Shown: piece after piece, positions 1-9,035 of the stretch
Layout: each line of letters starts with the position of its first letter
Numbering within the stretch: the stretch's first letter is position 1
Source: Anaerolineae bacterium
Lineage (GTDB): Bacteria; Chloroflexota; Anaerolineae; Aggregatilineales; Phototrophicaceae
NCBI GenBank assembly: GCA_022843745.1
Contig: JALHNB010000019.1
Coordinates: forward strand, 1 to 57,048
DNA length: 57,048 nucleotides
Direction of reading: 5' to 3'
Translations under genes and position numbers: made by a program
The notes under the pieces: generated by a model
The model's database searches: none
The model's input: the letters and a program-made list of their open reading frames with translations, nothing else
What the model was told of the DNA's origin: nothing

Positions 1-294
1 TTCAACGGTCTTACAGCGGAACAATCAAAAGCCATCGAGGAAGCCTATCAGAAGGTTCTGCTGGATACCCGCCAGGCGCTCCGTGAAAACAAGGAAATCG
101 TTCACGCGCTGGTGGAACTGCTGCTTGATAAAGAAGAACTCCTGGCCGACGAGGTTCGCGCGTTCTTCGACCAATACGGCTTGTTTACGCCCGACCCAAT
201 GGTGCTCCGCAACGGCGAGGAAATCAGCATTCTACCGCCGACCCAAACCCGCAAATTGCCCGGTGGTGAACAGACTGTCGCGGGCGGCGATTGA
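1..294 (+). CDS. Partial CDS, C-terminal end, possibly FtsH-like metalloprotease
   Basis: An open frame runs from the first base of the window to a TGA at 292-294; the start lies outside. The visible 97 residues are a helical, acidic stretch (EEAYQKVLLDTRQALREN, then VHALVELLLDKEELLADEVR) followed by a short Pro-rich tail. This pattern of a long helix ending in LLDKEEL-type residues with a loose tail resembles the end of the peptidase M41 domain of FtsH-type AAA+ proteases, but the HEXXH and AAA parts are not in the window, so the family call is an inference. An intrinsic terminator follows at 316-348. Confidence 0.45.
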   Translation, partial: FNGLTAEQSKAIEEAYQKVLLDTRQALRENKEIVHALVELLLDKEELLADEVRAFFDQYGLFTPDPMVLRNGEEISILPPTQTRKLPGGEQTVAGGD

Positions 295-315
295 TCTCAT
301 AAGCGCAAATTGCTC

Positions 316-348
316 ACACCCCGTCAATTTGGCGGGGTGTTTTTGTTC
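316..348 (+). terminator. Intrinsic terminator after the first CDS
   Basis: Perfect 8-bp stem ACACCCCG (316-323) / CGGGGTGT (333-340) with a 9-nt loop, running into a T-rich tract TTTTTGTT. It sits 22 bases after the stop at 294 and ahead of the SRPBCC gene. Confidence 0.85.
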
Positions 349-388
349 TCGCTGAGGATTTTTACGACGATTTTATACTTTTTCGGGC

Positions 389-394
389 TATAAT
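389..394 (+). promoter_or_regulatory. Candidate -10 element (TATAAT) for the SRPBCC gene
   Basis: A perfect TATAAT lies 42 bases upstream of the start codon at 437 and downstream of a terminator, so a promoter is expected here. No convincing -35 at 16-18 bp spacing was found. Confidence 0.5.
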
Positions 395-436
395 TCTCAA
401 AATCGTTTTGATAATAGGTATTAGGGGGACACCATC

Positions 437-889
437 ATGCCGTTTGTCGAGCAATCTATCCTGATTAACGCTCCGGCTGAAACCGTGTTTGGGCTGATCG
501 CTCATGAGCCTGAACGGATGGCGGAATGGTGGCCGCCCATTGAATTGCAAGAGCGCGTTACCCCCCCGCCGACTGCCGTTGGCTCGATTGCGCACTATGT
601 CTATAACATGATGAATGTGAGCATCCGGGGTGAGCATGAAGTTTTGGAACTGGTGGAAAACCACCGTCTCGTGGTTAAGACCATCAGCGGTATTGACAGC
701 CGTTTCGAATTTGATTTTGTGCCTGAAAATAAAGCGACCCGAATCACAATTCGAGTCGATTACAGCCTGCCCGGTTCGGTGATTGGTCAATTGATGAATC
801 GGTTGATTATCGAGGAACGTAACTTAAAAGATTTACAGGAAGGTCTGGAAAATCTTAAAAAGATCGTTGAGAGCGAAATCCGCGTCTGA
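437..889 (+). CDS. SRPBCC-family (START/polyketide-cyclase-like) protein
   Basis: 150 residues, the full length of a single SRPBCC domain. The N-terminus has the family pattern: a beta strand (EQSILINAPAETVFGLI), then a helix and the typical E..AEWWP turn. The middle is alternating beta strands and the last 35 residues form the long C-terminal helix (LMNRLIIEERNLKDLQEGL). Such proteins bind hydrophobic ligands in a helix-grip cavity; the ligand cannot be told. The start at 437 has a good ribosome site (AGGGGGA, 8 bases upstream). It is a single-gene unit with a terminator before it and a palindromic repeat at 911-939 after it. Confidence 0.8.
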   Translation: MPFVEQSILINAPAETVFGLIAHEPERMAEWWPPIELQERVTPPPTAVGSIAHYVYNMMNVSIRGEHEVLELVENHRLVVKTISGIDSRFEFDFVPENKATRITIRVDYSLPGSVIGQLMNRLIIEERNLKDLQEGLENLKKIVESEIRV

Positions 890-910
890 AATTTGGGGTA
901 CATGAATTTT

Positions 911-939
911 GTAGGGGCAGGTCTCAGACCTGCCCCTAC
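911..939. repeat. Dispersed palindrome, GTAGGGGCAGGTCT arm
   Basis: A 29-base palindrome: a 14-base arm GTAGGGGCAGGTCT, one central C, and the exact reverse complement of the arm. It lies between the convergent genes ending at 889 and 968. It belongs to the same GTAGGGGC/GCCCCTAC family as the copies at 7548, 7785, 8199, 18120 and 34593. It could act as a bidirectional hairpin at converging transcripts, but there is no T tract. Confidence 0.85.
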
Positions 940-967
940 GGTTAAATCTGAAGGCCGATCTTCAACC

Positions 968-2638
968 TCACGACCCCCCGGTACACAAATTTTCTTCGCA
1001 GGGTATGCCATCCCCATTGATGTCGAGCGTGAAATTACCCGCTGTCAGACACGCAATAGCCTGATCGCAGGTGGTCAATTGGGTACAGTTGAACGCCAGG
1101 GATGGACATGTCACCGCGCCCTGGACTGTTGGCGTAAGGCCGGGCATGGGTGTTAAACCGCCAAATGTGCTTGGCGCGATAATCGGTTGACCTGTAACCG
1201 GATCAAGTACGAGGCCAGGGCCTGTCACGGTGAGTCCGGTAATGTTGGAAACCAGTATCGCGAAATCGCTTTGTGGTGCCGCGCTGCCTGTGTCACTGAT
1301 AATCAGCAGATAGCGCCCACCTGTGGCGATCAAGACTGGGCCAACAGTCAGCGTAGCGGTTCCTGTGCTGCGCCCATTGGCAATGAAATTCGTCGGGTTA
1401 TCGAATGGGCTGACCGAGAGCAGCGCCGAGATATTGCCTGTAACCTGCAAAAACTCGAATCGCAGTGATGTTCCGGCAGCGACATCGAAGCAGTAGCCCG
1501 CCACAGGCTTACCTGGGTCAATCGTGTCACGAACGATCTGACCGAGTGGAATAATCTTCAAAACGTCGCTGGCAGTGCCGAAGGTAAACAGACATTCGTC
1601 TGGGCCGAGGCCGCCATTAGCCGGTAACAGTTCGGTGATTCGGCGGCGCAGTTCGCTAAATTGACCATCGGCGGCGTTTACGGCTTCCAGAGCGCCCTGA
1701 ACGGTGGCCTGCCCCACCACGCCTCGATCAGGCTGTGGACGGCTGCACACGTCGATCCAGAGATCAATCGCCAGCCGCACATTGGACATCGCCGCGTTAA
1801 AAAATTCCTGAATAGGACTGAGCGTTGGATAAAAAGCTGCCAGCAGCGGATTTGGAATATTATAGTCAGTAGGACGTGCCGGGTATCCGCCACAGGCTGA
1901 TAACTGACCGAGCGCGATAGTCGTCCATATGGCGCGGATGCCGTCCAGCGATGGCTGCGCCAGATTGACACGATCCAGCAAAAAGCGCAGAGTTGCTTCA
2001 TAATCTTCGAGTGTTCCTTCAGAAACGGGGAGCGAATCAGCCACAACACCATCTACGGGCAAGCTGATAATGCTCGCGCCATTCTGAATTTCGACATATC
2101 GCGTTGCGATCCAGCCAAGTGTGCCTTCAAAATTGACTTGCAACCAGGCGTTATTGCTCGTGCGCCCCAGCAGTGGGAAGATCGTATAACGCGGGGCGTT
2201 CGCCAGTACGGGATAAGCCTGGCTTGGGCCGCCACGCACACGGATGCCGCTTTCCCATAATTTCCCGCTGATCGGGCTGGACGCGCTGGTCAAACCAGAG
2301 CGTGGACTTTCGAAGCCACCATACGGAATGGTGCGCGGGTCAGCCACTGGTAGCGCATTAATGTCGCCAAAAAGGTTGATGACTGGAAATCCGATCCAAC
2401 CTTCTTCGCCGTTAAAATCAATTCGAATCCACTGATTATCGGGGCTGCGACCTGTAGCAGGCGCACGCCATCCAGCCTGTACGTTGCCGAGGACTTCTGC
2501 GCCGATAGCTGGAAACAGGCGCACATTCACCCCATCGCGATTGACCAGAATTGTTGCGCTGTCCTGGGCAAACACAAATCCTGTCCCCAGACACAGAGTC
2601 GCAAACAGAGTCATCAACCAGAATGCCGTTTTACGCAT
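968..2638 (-). CDS. Secreted SH3b-domain protein with C-terminal Excalibur domain
   Basis: 556 residues. Residues 1-24 are a Sec signal peptide (RK, hydrophobic core, VFA-Q). Two bacterial SH3-type repeats follow at about 28-95 (VNVRLFPAIGAEVLGNV) and 125-185 (GIRVRGGPSQAYPVL), each with the conserved NVR...P pattern. The middle 300 residues are unassigned. The last 45 residues are cysteine-rich and end in DINGDGIPCE, the calcium-binding signature of the Excalibur domain, preceded by a TCDQAIACLTAG segment typical of that family. SH3b and Excalibur domains usually sit on cell-surface proteins and bind wall material or calcium. The ribosome site GGGAGG is 9 bases upstream of the ATG. The gene is convergent with the SRPBCC gene. 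Confidence 0.8.
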   Translation of the reverse strand: MRKTAFWLMTLFATLCLGTGFVFAQDSATILVNRDGVNVRLFPAIGAEVLGNVQAGWRAPATGRSPDNQWIRIDFNGEEGWIGFPVINLFGDINALPVADPRTIPYGGFESPRSGLTSASSPISGKLWESGIRVRGGPSQAYPVLANAPRYTIFPLLGRTSNNAWLQVNFEGTLGWIATRYVEIQNGASIISLPVDGVVADSLPVSEGTLEDYEATLRFLLDRVNLAQPSLDGIRAIWTTIALGQLSACGGYPARPTDYNIPNPLLAAFYPTLSPIQEFFNAAMSNVRLAIDLWIDVCSRPQPDRGVVGQATVQGALEAVNAADGQFSELRRRITELLPANGGLGPDECLFTFGTASDVLKIIPLGQIVRDTIDPGKPVAGYCFDVAAGTSLRFEFLQVTGNISALLSVSPFDNPTNFIANGRSTGTATLTVGPVLIATGGRYLLIISDTGSAAPQSDFAILVSNITGLTVTGPGLVLDPVTGQPIIAPSTFGGLTPMPGLTPTVQGAVTCPSLAFNCTQLTTCDQAIACLTAGNFTLDINGDGIPCEENLCTGGS

Positions 2639-2711
2639 CGCCCCAATTCCTCCCGGTGAAGTTGATGTGTAGTATATATCCAGCGGGAGATTAGCGCTAC
2701 CGGACGGATGG

Positions 2712-2765
2712 CCTACGGATAATTGCCCTTACCATAGATAGATGTGAAAACCTACGGATAATTGC
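2712..2765. repeat. Short tandem duplication of the asnS 3' end
   Basis: CCTACGGATAATTGC occurs at 2712-2726 and again at 2751-2765, a period of 39 bp. The second copy holds the last codons and stop of asnS (on the minus strand, RNYP then TAG). The other copy lies just beyond the stop. The bases between show weaker similarity. Confidence 0.8.
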
Positions 2766-4089
2766 GATTCAACATACGCGCGTAGGGAATGGTTTCACGG
2801 ATATGGGGCAAGCCGCACATCCAGGCAACTGTTCGTTCCAAACCGATGCCGAATCCCGCATGTGGCACACTCCCAAAACGCCGCAAATCCAGATACCACG
2901 CATAAGCTTCACGCGGCAGGCCGATTTTGCTTACCCGTTCTTCGATGAGTGCCGAATCATAGATGCGTTCGCTGCCGCCTGTAATCTCACCATAGCCTTC
3001 TGGCGCAAGCAGATCGACGCTGCGGCAGACTTCCGGGCGGCCTTCGACGGGCTGCATGTAAAATGCCTTGACCGCCGTCGGATAGTGATAAACAAATACG
3101 GGCTTATCGAACATTTCGGCAATCGCGGTTTCGTGCGGGCTGCCAAAGTCGCCGCCCCATTCCATATCAAGGAGCGCTTTTTGTTCAGGGTCTTCCGTTT
3201 CAGCCGCCAATTTTTGCAGCCGCGCGACTGCATCGTCATAGCTGATGCGTGGGAAGGGCGCGGTAATTTTCTCAAGCTGCTTGATGTCGCGTTCGAGAAT
3301 TGCCAGCTCCGGCTGATGTTTTTCCAGTACGCGCTGGACGATATGGCCGATGAACTGCTCTTCCATGTCCATCATTTCTTCCAACGTGCAGAAGGCGATT
3401 TCCGGCTCCAGCATCCAGAATTCCATCAGATGGCGGCGCGTTTTCGATTTTTCGGCGCGGAAGGTCGGCCCGAAGCAGTAGACTTTGCCGAACGCTGCCA
3501 TATTCGCTTCGTTATATAGTTGTCCGGTCTGCGCCAGATATGCAGGTTCACCAAAATAGTCAATTTTGAACAAAGTGGTGGTTTCTTCGCCTGCCGCCGG
3601 GGTGAGGATGGGCGTATCGACCAGCAGGTAGCCGTGATCGTCCAACCAGTTGCGCATGGCGTTGATAATCGTGGCGCGGATTCGCAAAATTGCCCATTGG
3701 CGGTTGGAACGCACCCACAGGTGGCGGTTGTCCATCAGGAATTCGATGCCATGTTCTTTGGGTGTAATCGGGTATTCGTCAGCCAGCTGCACCAGTTCCA
3801 GTTTGCTGATCCCGATTTCAAAGCCGCCGGGTAAGCCAGGTGCGCGTTCGTCTTTGCGGACAGAGCCAGTAATGATGATCGACGATTCCTGCGAGAGTTT
3901 GCTGGCGACCTCAAACTCCGATTCACTCAATTCTTTTTTGAAGGCCACGCATTGGACGATGCCATCACCATCGCGCAATTGTATAAATTGCAACCGGCCT
4001 TTATCGGTACGGTTATAAACCCACCCATGAACCGTTACTTCCTGACCCTCGTATTTTGCAATGTCCCCAATTCGAATTGGTGTTGCCAC
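2752..4089 (-). CDS. asnS: Asparaginyl-tRNA synthetase
   Basis: 445 residues, the usual length of bacterial AsnRS (class IIb). An OB-fold anticodon-binding domain fills about 1-110 ([21 protein letters not shown]). The catalytic domain carries motif 2 ([19 protein letters not shown]) and motif 3 ([19 protein letters not shown]), followed by the class-typical RETIPYAR. It charges tRNA-Asn with asparagine in the cytoplasm. The start is a GTG at 4089 with AAGGATAG upstream. An extended -10 promoter lies about 50 bases further upstream. A functional AsnRS alongside GatC (36162) suggests GatCAB may serve mainly tRNA-Gln, which is inference. Confidence 0.96.
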   Translation of the reverse strand: MATPIRIGDIAKYEGQEVTVHGWVYNRTDKGRLQFIQLRDGDGIVQCVAFKKELSESEFEVASKLSQESSIIITGSVRKDERAPGLPGGFEIGISKLELVQLADEYPITPKEHGIEFLMDNRHLWVRSNRQWAILRIRATIINAMRNWLDDHGYLLVDTPILTPAAGEETTTLFKIDYFGEPAYLAQTGQLYNEANMAAFGKVYCFGPTFRAEKSKTRRHLMEFWMLEPEIAFCTLEEMMDMEEQFIGHIVQRVLEKHQPELAILERDIKQLEKITAPFPRISYDDAVARLQKLAAETEDPEQKALLDMEWGGDFGSPHETAIAEMFDKPVFVYHYPTAVKAFYMQPVEGRPEVCRSVDLLAPEGYGEITGGSERIYDSALIEERVSKIGLPREAYAWYLDLRRFGSVPHAGFGIGLERTVAWMCGLPHIRETIPYARMLNRNYP

Positions 4090-4137
4090 GCTATGTCTAT
4101 CCTTAACTGTGCAATCTAAACGAATTTTCGATAACTG

Positions 4138-4146
4138 ATTATATCA
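4138..4146 (-). promoter_or_regulatory. Extended -10 promoter for asnS
   Basis: On the minus strand the sequence reads TGATATAAT, a consensus extended -10 (TGnTATAAT), 49 bases upstream of the GTG start. No good -35 is present, as is usual for extended -10 promoters. Confidence 0.65.
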
Positions 4147-4430
4147 CGCTGCTTCCCGACATATAAAAGATCAATCATATTTTTAACCTATATAGCCGCA
4201 GCTGACGACTGAAATCCATGAAATGATTAAGGCGCGTATTACCAATTGTTGATTATGCTGCAAGAACTAGCCGGAAATTCGTAAGCCAGCCAAGTGACTA
4301 TCGGGGGTTTAAAGGATTAGAATAGAATTAACAAAATGAGTTTTGGACAGAATACAATCTGTTAAGCAAATTTAACCACATTCTTATTCCAATTTTATCA
4401 AAATCAACGATTCTTTATTGTGGAAATGTA

Positions 4431-4436
4431 TATAAT
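4431..4436 (+). promoter_or_regulatory. Candidate -10 element (TATAAT)
   Basis: Perfect TATAAT 33 bases upstream of the ATG at 4469, with an upstream TG two bases away. No clear -35 is seen. Confidence 0.5.
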
Positions 4437-4468
4437 CAAAGTAAGAGTAGAGTGACAGGAGAATCTTC

Positions 4469-4795
4469 ATGGTTACATTTGACGCGACCAATTCACATTT
4501 TGAGTACATGGACGTGACCTGCCACTGGAGTGCCGATTCACAGAAATATGCGGGTGGTGATGCACTCGTCACATTCCTGCATGACGGTTGGGAAATGTGT
4601 GAGACCGTTTCTTACGAAGAATATTGGCACGCAGGTGGTCGTTTGGTGATGATTTATTATTTCGAGTTGAAACGAGAAGGCGAGACGCTTGCCATGCCCG
4701 TCCTCGGTAATCCATTTGTTCACCGCATGGTTCACAGCCTGCCCCTTCAGCTTCTGGCTGTTGGAGAACGCGAACAGCACAAGGAAGAGAGCTAA
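4469..4795 (+). CDS. Small conserved-looking hypothetical protein
   Basis: 108 residues, no signal peptide or membrane segment. It is rich in aromatic residues and has alternating beta strands (MDVTCHWSADSQKYAGG, RLVMIYYFELKREG). I do not recognise the family. A good ribosome site (ACAGGAGAA) lies 8 bases before the ATG, and a -10 element lies upstream, which supports it as a real gene. Its stop overlaps the stop of the converging 4.2-kb membrane gene by four bases (4792-4795). Confidence 0.65.
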   Translation: MVTFDATNSHFEYMDVTCHWSADSQKYAGGDALVTFLHDGWEMCETVSYEEYWHAGGRLVMIYYFELKREGETLAMPVLGNPFVHRMVHSLPLQLLAVGEREQHKEES

Positions 4796-7700
4796 CGGCT
4801 CAAAAGACGGATGCTTCGAAGTCGAGCGGGAACTAGTGGTAATAAACGCTCACTTTCGTCCGCGCTGAACGGACGGAGCATCAGCAAGGCTGTTGGGTAG
4901 ACCAATATGCCAAATACGAGCGCCAACACAGGTTGTGCGCTCCAGCTAATCAGCATGACCCCTAACATAGCCCCACCCGCTAAGATAGACCGCCAGATAA
5001 TATCCAACCAATTGATTTGCCCCACAGCGCGGGCCAGAAGGATTCCGAAGGGAATCAGGAGTATCGCTTCGGAGGCGATAGTCGTTAACGCCGCCGCACG
5101 ATAGCCGTAAAGCGGGATCAGGATCAAATTTGCCGCGATATTGAACGTGACCGCAATGATAAACGCCCAGGTGATGAGCCGCTGAAGATTGAGCGCGATC
5201 AGGACATATTGCGTCAGGCTGTTGATCCAGCCAATCGGGATGCTCCAGATCATTAACTGGGTGGCAATTGCGCCATCTGGCAAATATTCTGCCCCACCCA
5301 GAATGGTCGTTAGAGCGTAGGCCGTAAATGTGAATATCACCGCTGTCGGCAGCGCGATATTGACGAGCAGCTTTACCGCCAATGTGTACGTTCGTTTCAG
5401 CGAGGGTGGGTCTTCCTGCGCCTGACGCGACATCACGGGCAGCATCGCCATCGTGAAAAAGGCTGGAATCACGTTGATCGCGGAAATCCACTTATAGGCG
5501 ACACTGTATTGTGCGACCATTTTGCCGCCGTGTATCGCCTCTATCAGTACCACGTCGATCTGGAAAAAAATCGTCGCCAGAAAATGATTGAGCATCAGCG
5601 GCCAGCTTTGACCTGCCATGCTGCGCATCAGCGGCCAATCGACGGTGTAGGCGTAAGGGCGATTTGGCGAGTCACCCTTACGAATCAACTCCCGCCCGCC
5701 GTAAAGCAGAATCGCCAGCGTGATGAAATTTGTGAAAATACTCACTGCTGCCAGCCCGATAATGCCATAACCAAGCACCAGCACCGCCACACCGCACACG
5801 ACTTTATTGACGGTTGCGATGGTGGATACTGCTGATGGATATTCGGCTTTTTCGAAAGCGTAAAAGACCGCTGTCATGCCTGTACTGAGGCTGTTGGGTA
5901 ATAAACCGAGATAGAGCAAACCCAGCGCCAGCAGCCCTTCCGGGTTCAAGGCTGGCGAAACGAACGCTTGCCGTGCGCTGATAAACCCGATCAGTGGCAG
6001 CACACCGATAACGATCAAAACCAGCCGCATGATGCTCGTGTTAAAAAAATAATGCCCTGCGTGACTTCGATCCCGGCTGACTTCGCGCGTGAGAAAGGTG
6101 TTCAGGCCGAAATTGGTGAGAATATCGAACCAGACAAAAATGACGACAGCATATTGATATAACCCGGCATCGGTGGGGTCGAGGATGCGGAACATGACCG
6201 CCGCGAACGCGAAATCCAGCCCGCGATTAAACAGGTTGAGGATGATGGGCGCGAGGCTGTTGCGGGCTACCCGTGATACGGCGCTCGCTTCCTGCTCCTG
6301 CGGCGCAACTGTCAACTGCCACGCCCAAACGCCAAACATAAACAGGATGAGAACAGCGCTGATGAAGGAGGTAAACCCGCCAATCTGGAAGCTGGTCGGG
6401 CTGTAGACCAGTCGCACTGTCCAATCGCCAGGTCTTGTGATGTGAACGCCTTGAAAATTACCCTGCACAAGCTGCACTTCCAAAGCCGTTTCCTGATCGT
6501 CAGGTTCGCCTTGTGCGCGGATATAGGCTCGCCAGCCGGGAAAATACGACTCGCTCGCCACTAGCCACGAAGGGTCATCAATCGACACATCGACAAATTT
6601 TTCGCGCCCGCTGTCCTGCGTGATCGTCGCGGGTTCAAAACTTTCCGGCACACGGATCGGTTTGCGCGGGACAGCCAGAGTCGAAAGATCGGCAAAAAGC
6701 GTTCCGTCATTTTCCGGCAAGAGATAGGCGCGGGGAACCATCGAGTCGTTTTCCCAGATTCGCACGGCCTCATCTTCATAGGCCAGCTTCCATTCCTGGA
6801 AATTTACCGACGTGTTTTTATGCGTGATGACGTAGCGTACATTGAGCAGATCGAAAAGGGGCGAATCGAGCGTCCGGTGATAGCCGCCGAAGTGGTTGTA
6901 ATTATCGGGCGTATAAAATGGCGCGACACGGTTATATTCAAGTTGCACCTGTGGCGCGAGTTGCTGCATGTAATCGACATACTGCTTGGGGATGATACTC
7001 TCGTAGCCGCGAATGTCGTAGAGATCGTAGCGCCAGCCCATATTGGCGTTCATGAGGGGGCGCTGATTTGGGTCGTCGAGCGTTGTGTAGCGCCAATACC
7101 CCGGCTGGCCTTGCAGCCATTCAATCGCAGGTGGCTTGAAATCCAAAAGCGCTGGGTCAGAGGCCGGATTAAAACCCCATGACGCGACCATCAAGTCCAG
7201 CGCGACCACGCCAACCGCGAGAATTTGCCAAAAATATGAACCCCATCCTTTTATCCCTCCCCTTGCAAGGGGAGGGGATGGGGTGGGGTTCTGACCTGCC
7301 AGCCAAAACATCACGCCCGCGCCGAGAACGAAAAATCCGAGCGTCATGATGTTCGTATACTGGTAGCTGTAAAACATACGCGCATCGGCGAAGGTTTCCG
7401 GCGCTTTCGCCAATGCCTGAAGCAGACGATCAACGATGGACTCGATCTGCGGATAAACGAAGATGCTGATTCGTGTAGTGATTAAAACAAATGTGCCGAT
7501 AAGCATCAGCGCGAGGCCGATTCGTTTGACCCATTTGGGCGCGTTTTGTAGGGGCGACGCATGCGTCGCCCCTACGTCAATTGTGTCATGGATTTTCGTA
7601 AGTGCATCCGCGCCGAAACCCGCCAGCACCGCGACACCTAACGTCACGGCGAAAATCCAGCGAAACGGCGAATGCAGTTGGTCAATACCGGGGAGAAAGT

Positions 7701-9003
7701 AGAGCAGTCTGTAAGTGGGCAGGCCGAACATAAATGTCAGGCCGAATAATGCCAGCAAAACAAAAATCAAGCGATAAGGTGGCTGTAGGGGCGTATCGTG
7801 ACGCGCCCTACGACGGATGACCCACGCATCGATCAGCGCGTAGGCCGCCAGCAGCAGCGGCAAAATGCCCAGGTACAATGCGCCTTCGACGTAATTTTTG
7901 ATGCCCCAGTCAATCGTGTTGATCGGTTGACCGAGCGCGTTGGTCGTCGCTGGCACACTTTGCCATGTAAACACATCCACATAACTGTGATGCGTCGGAT
8001 TGCCATAGAAATTCGGCATGATGAATTGGACAACATCGCGCGATTTATGCGCCCAATCAATGACTTGCTCATAGCTGGCAGACCCGGCGCGGAAATTTTT
8101 GCTTGCTAGTTCGAAAAGTGGCACGAACTGCACCGCTCCTAGGCCGATGCCGAGCGCGACCATAACCATCAGCCATATACCACGCGAAATAAGGTGCTGT
8201 AGGGGCAACGTTGCCCTGTGTTTCCACAACTCCCATACCAACCGCACTGCCGCATAGTAGGCCATGATGAGCAGCGTGTAGTAGGTGATTTCGACGTGTC
8301 CGGCGAGAATATTGCAGCCGAGCGCCACCGCGCCAATCGCGACCCAGGGAACACTGGCTGGACGACCTCGCCATGCCGGACGCTGCTGGATCGTAAATTC
8401 GATCATCAACAGCAAAAGTGGCAGCCATGCCGCCGCACCGATAATCATCGGAAAAACCGCGCTGATGACAAAAAATGCCGAAAGCTGATAAACAACGCCG
8501 CTGATCGCCGAGCCGAATCGCCCGATATGGAGGCCACGCGCGAAAAGATACATAAACACGCCTGCCAGCCACAACTGCACAACCGTGAACCAGCCATAGG
8601 CACTGGTCAGCGGCAGGACGTAATAGAGGATGCTAAAAGGATAAAGCGTCGATTGCTGCCCGGCGGCTAAAAATGGAATGCCAGAGAACTGATAGGGATT
8701 CCACAGTGGAATCTCGCCCTTCGATATGCTTTCACGAATGAATGATTTCCACTGATAATTTTGGAGAATCAGATCAGATACCAGCGCGTTGTGCGGAACG
8801 GCTGGCGCTTTGGCGACTTCGCGGTAGGTGGCGAAAGGCTCAAACTGGTAGAGATTCTCGGTGGGAAGCAGCGTGTATCCACCAACGGTTTGCTGCCAGA
8901 ACATGATAAGCGGCAGCACAAACAGCAGGGCGATAATCAAAATGTCAGGTAAGCGGCGGCGTATCAATCGGCGTGTCCTTCTTTGCGGCGTTCGGCAGTC
9001 CAA
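4792..9003 (-). CDS. YfhO-like multispanning protein fused to a polysaccharide flippase
   Basis: 1403 residues in one frame. Residues 1 to about 880 look like YfhO/glycosyltransferase-C type membrane proteins: many membrane spans, an extracytoplasmic loop with the family-like FEPFATYREVAKAP and PLWNPYQFSGIPFLA segments, then a large soluble part. From about residue 910 (NSLAPIILNLFNRGLDFAFA) to the end it is a second, 12-14-span protein of the MATE/Wzx oligosaccharide-flippase type. The two parts are normally separate genes. A role in making and exporting a surface glycan or glycolipid is inferred. Four palindromic repeats lie in frame, at about residues 262-268, 397-406, 476-485 and 571-588, all in the YfhO half. 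Confidence 0.8.
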   Translation of the reverse strand: MDCRTPQRRTRRLIRRRLPDILIIALLFVLPLIMFWQQTVGGYTLLPTENLYQFEPFATYREVAKAPAVPHNALVSDLILQNYQWKSFIRESISKGEIPLWNPYQFSGIPFLAAGQQSTLYPFSILYYVLPLTSAYGWFTVVQLWLAGVFMYLFARGLHIGRFGSAISGVVYQLSAFFVISAVFPMIIGAAAWLPLLLLMIEFTIQQRPAWRGRPASVPWVAIGAVALGCNILAGHVEITYYTLLIMAYYAAVRLVWELWKHRATLPLQHLISRGIWLMVMVALGIGLGAVQFVPLFELASKNFRAGSASYEQVIDWAHKSRDVVQFIMPNFYGNPTHHSYVDVFTWQSVPATTNALGQPINTIDWGIKNYVEGALYLGILPLLLAAYALIDAWVIRRRARHDTPLQPPYRLIFVLLALFGLTFMFGLPTYRLLYFLPGIDQLHSPFRWIFAVTLGVAVLAGFGADALTKIHDTIDVGATHASPLQNAPKWVKRIGLALMLIGTFVLITTRISIFVYPQIESIVDRLLQALAKAPETFADARMFYSYQYTNIMTLGFFVLGAGVMFWLAGQNPTPSPPLARGGIKGWGSYFWQILAVGVVALDLMVASWGFNPASDPALLDFKPPAIEWLQGQPGYWRYTTLDDPNQRPLMNANMGWRYDLYDIRGYESIIPKQYVDYMQQLAPQVQLEYNRVAPFYTPDNYNHFGGYHRTLDSPLFDLLNVRYVITHKNTSVNFQEWKLAYEDEAVRIWENDSMVPRAYLLPENDGTLFADLSTLAVPRKPIRVPESFEPATITQDSGREKFVDVSIDDPSWLVASESYFPGWRAYIRAQGEPDDQETALEVQLVQGNFQGVHITRPGDWTVRLVYSPTSFQIGGFTSFISAVLILFMFGVWAWQLTVAPQEQEASAVSRVARNSLAPIILNLFNRGLDFAFAAVMFRILDPTDAGLYQYAVVIFVWFDILTNFGLNTFLTREVSRDRSHAGHYFFNTSIMRLVLIVIGVLPLIGFISARQAFVSPALNPEGLLALGLLYLGLLPNSLSTGMTAVFYAFEKAEYPSAVSTIATVNKVVCGVAVLVLGYGIIGLAAVSIFTNFITLAILLYGGRELIRKGDSPNRPYAYTVDWPLMRSMAGQSWPLMLNHFLATIFFQIDVVLIEAIHGGKMVAQYSVAYKWISAINVIPAFFTMAMLPVMSRQAQEDPPSLKRTYTLAVKLLVNIALPTAVIFTFTAYALTTILGGAEYLPDGAIATQLMIWSIPIGWINSLTQYVLIALNLQRLITWAFIIAVTFNIAANLILIPLYGYRAAALTTIASEAILLIPFGILLARAVGQINWLDIIWRSILAGGAMLGVMLISWSAQPVLALVFGILVYPTALLMLRPFSADESERLLPLVPARLRSIRLLSR
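7238..7290. repeat. In-frame GC-rich palindromic repeat (CCCTCCCC/GGGGAGGG type)
   Basis: A perfect 22-base palindrome at 7255-7276 (arm CCCTCCCCTTG) is flanked by CCCCATCC on one side and GGATGGGG on the other. It lies inside the 1403-residue CDS and is translated there as NPTPSPPLARGGIKGWG. A related element is at 54661-54712 inside the glycosyltransferase gene. Confidence 0.85.
7548..7575. repeat. 28-bp perfect palindrome, in frame in the membrane-protein gene
   Basis: A 14-base arm GTAGGGGCGACGCA followed by its exact reverse complement. The same 28 bases occur at 18120-18147. Here the element is read as VGATHASPL within the YfhO-like half. Confidence 0.95.
7785..7811. repeat. Degenerate GTAGGGGC palindrome, in frame
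   Basis: GTAGGGGCGTATCG followed by an imperfect complement ending GCGCCCTAC. It lies within the membrane-protein CDS (about residues 397-406, RRRARHDTPLQ). Confidence 0.7.
8199..8218. repeat. Short GTAGGGGC palindrome, in frame
   Basis: Core GGGGCAACGTTGCCC, a short member of the GTAGGGGC family, within the membrane-protein CDS and read as HRATLPLQ. Confidence 0.7.
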
Positions 9004-9035
9004 TATACACGTTGACGCATTTTTTCGACAGCCTT

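Larger units (their letters stand above)
4090..4468. other. Divergent intergenic region between asnS and a small hypothetical gene
   Basis: 379 AT-rich bases without a credible gene. They hold the minus-strand asnS promoter (4138-4146) and a plus-strand TATAAT at 4431-4436. No T-box, tRNA or repeat was recognised here. Confidence 0.6.
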
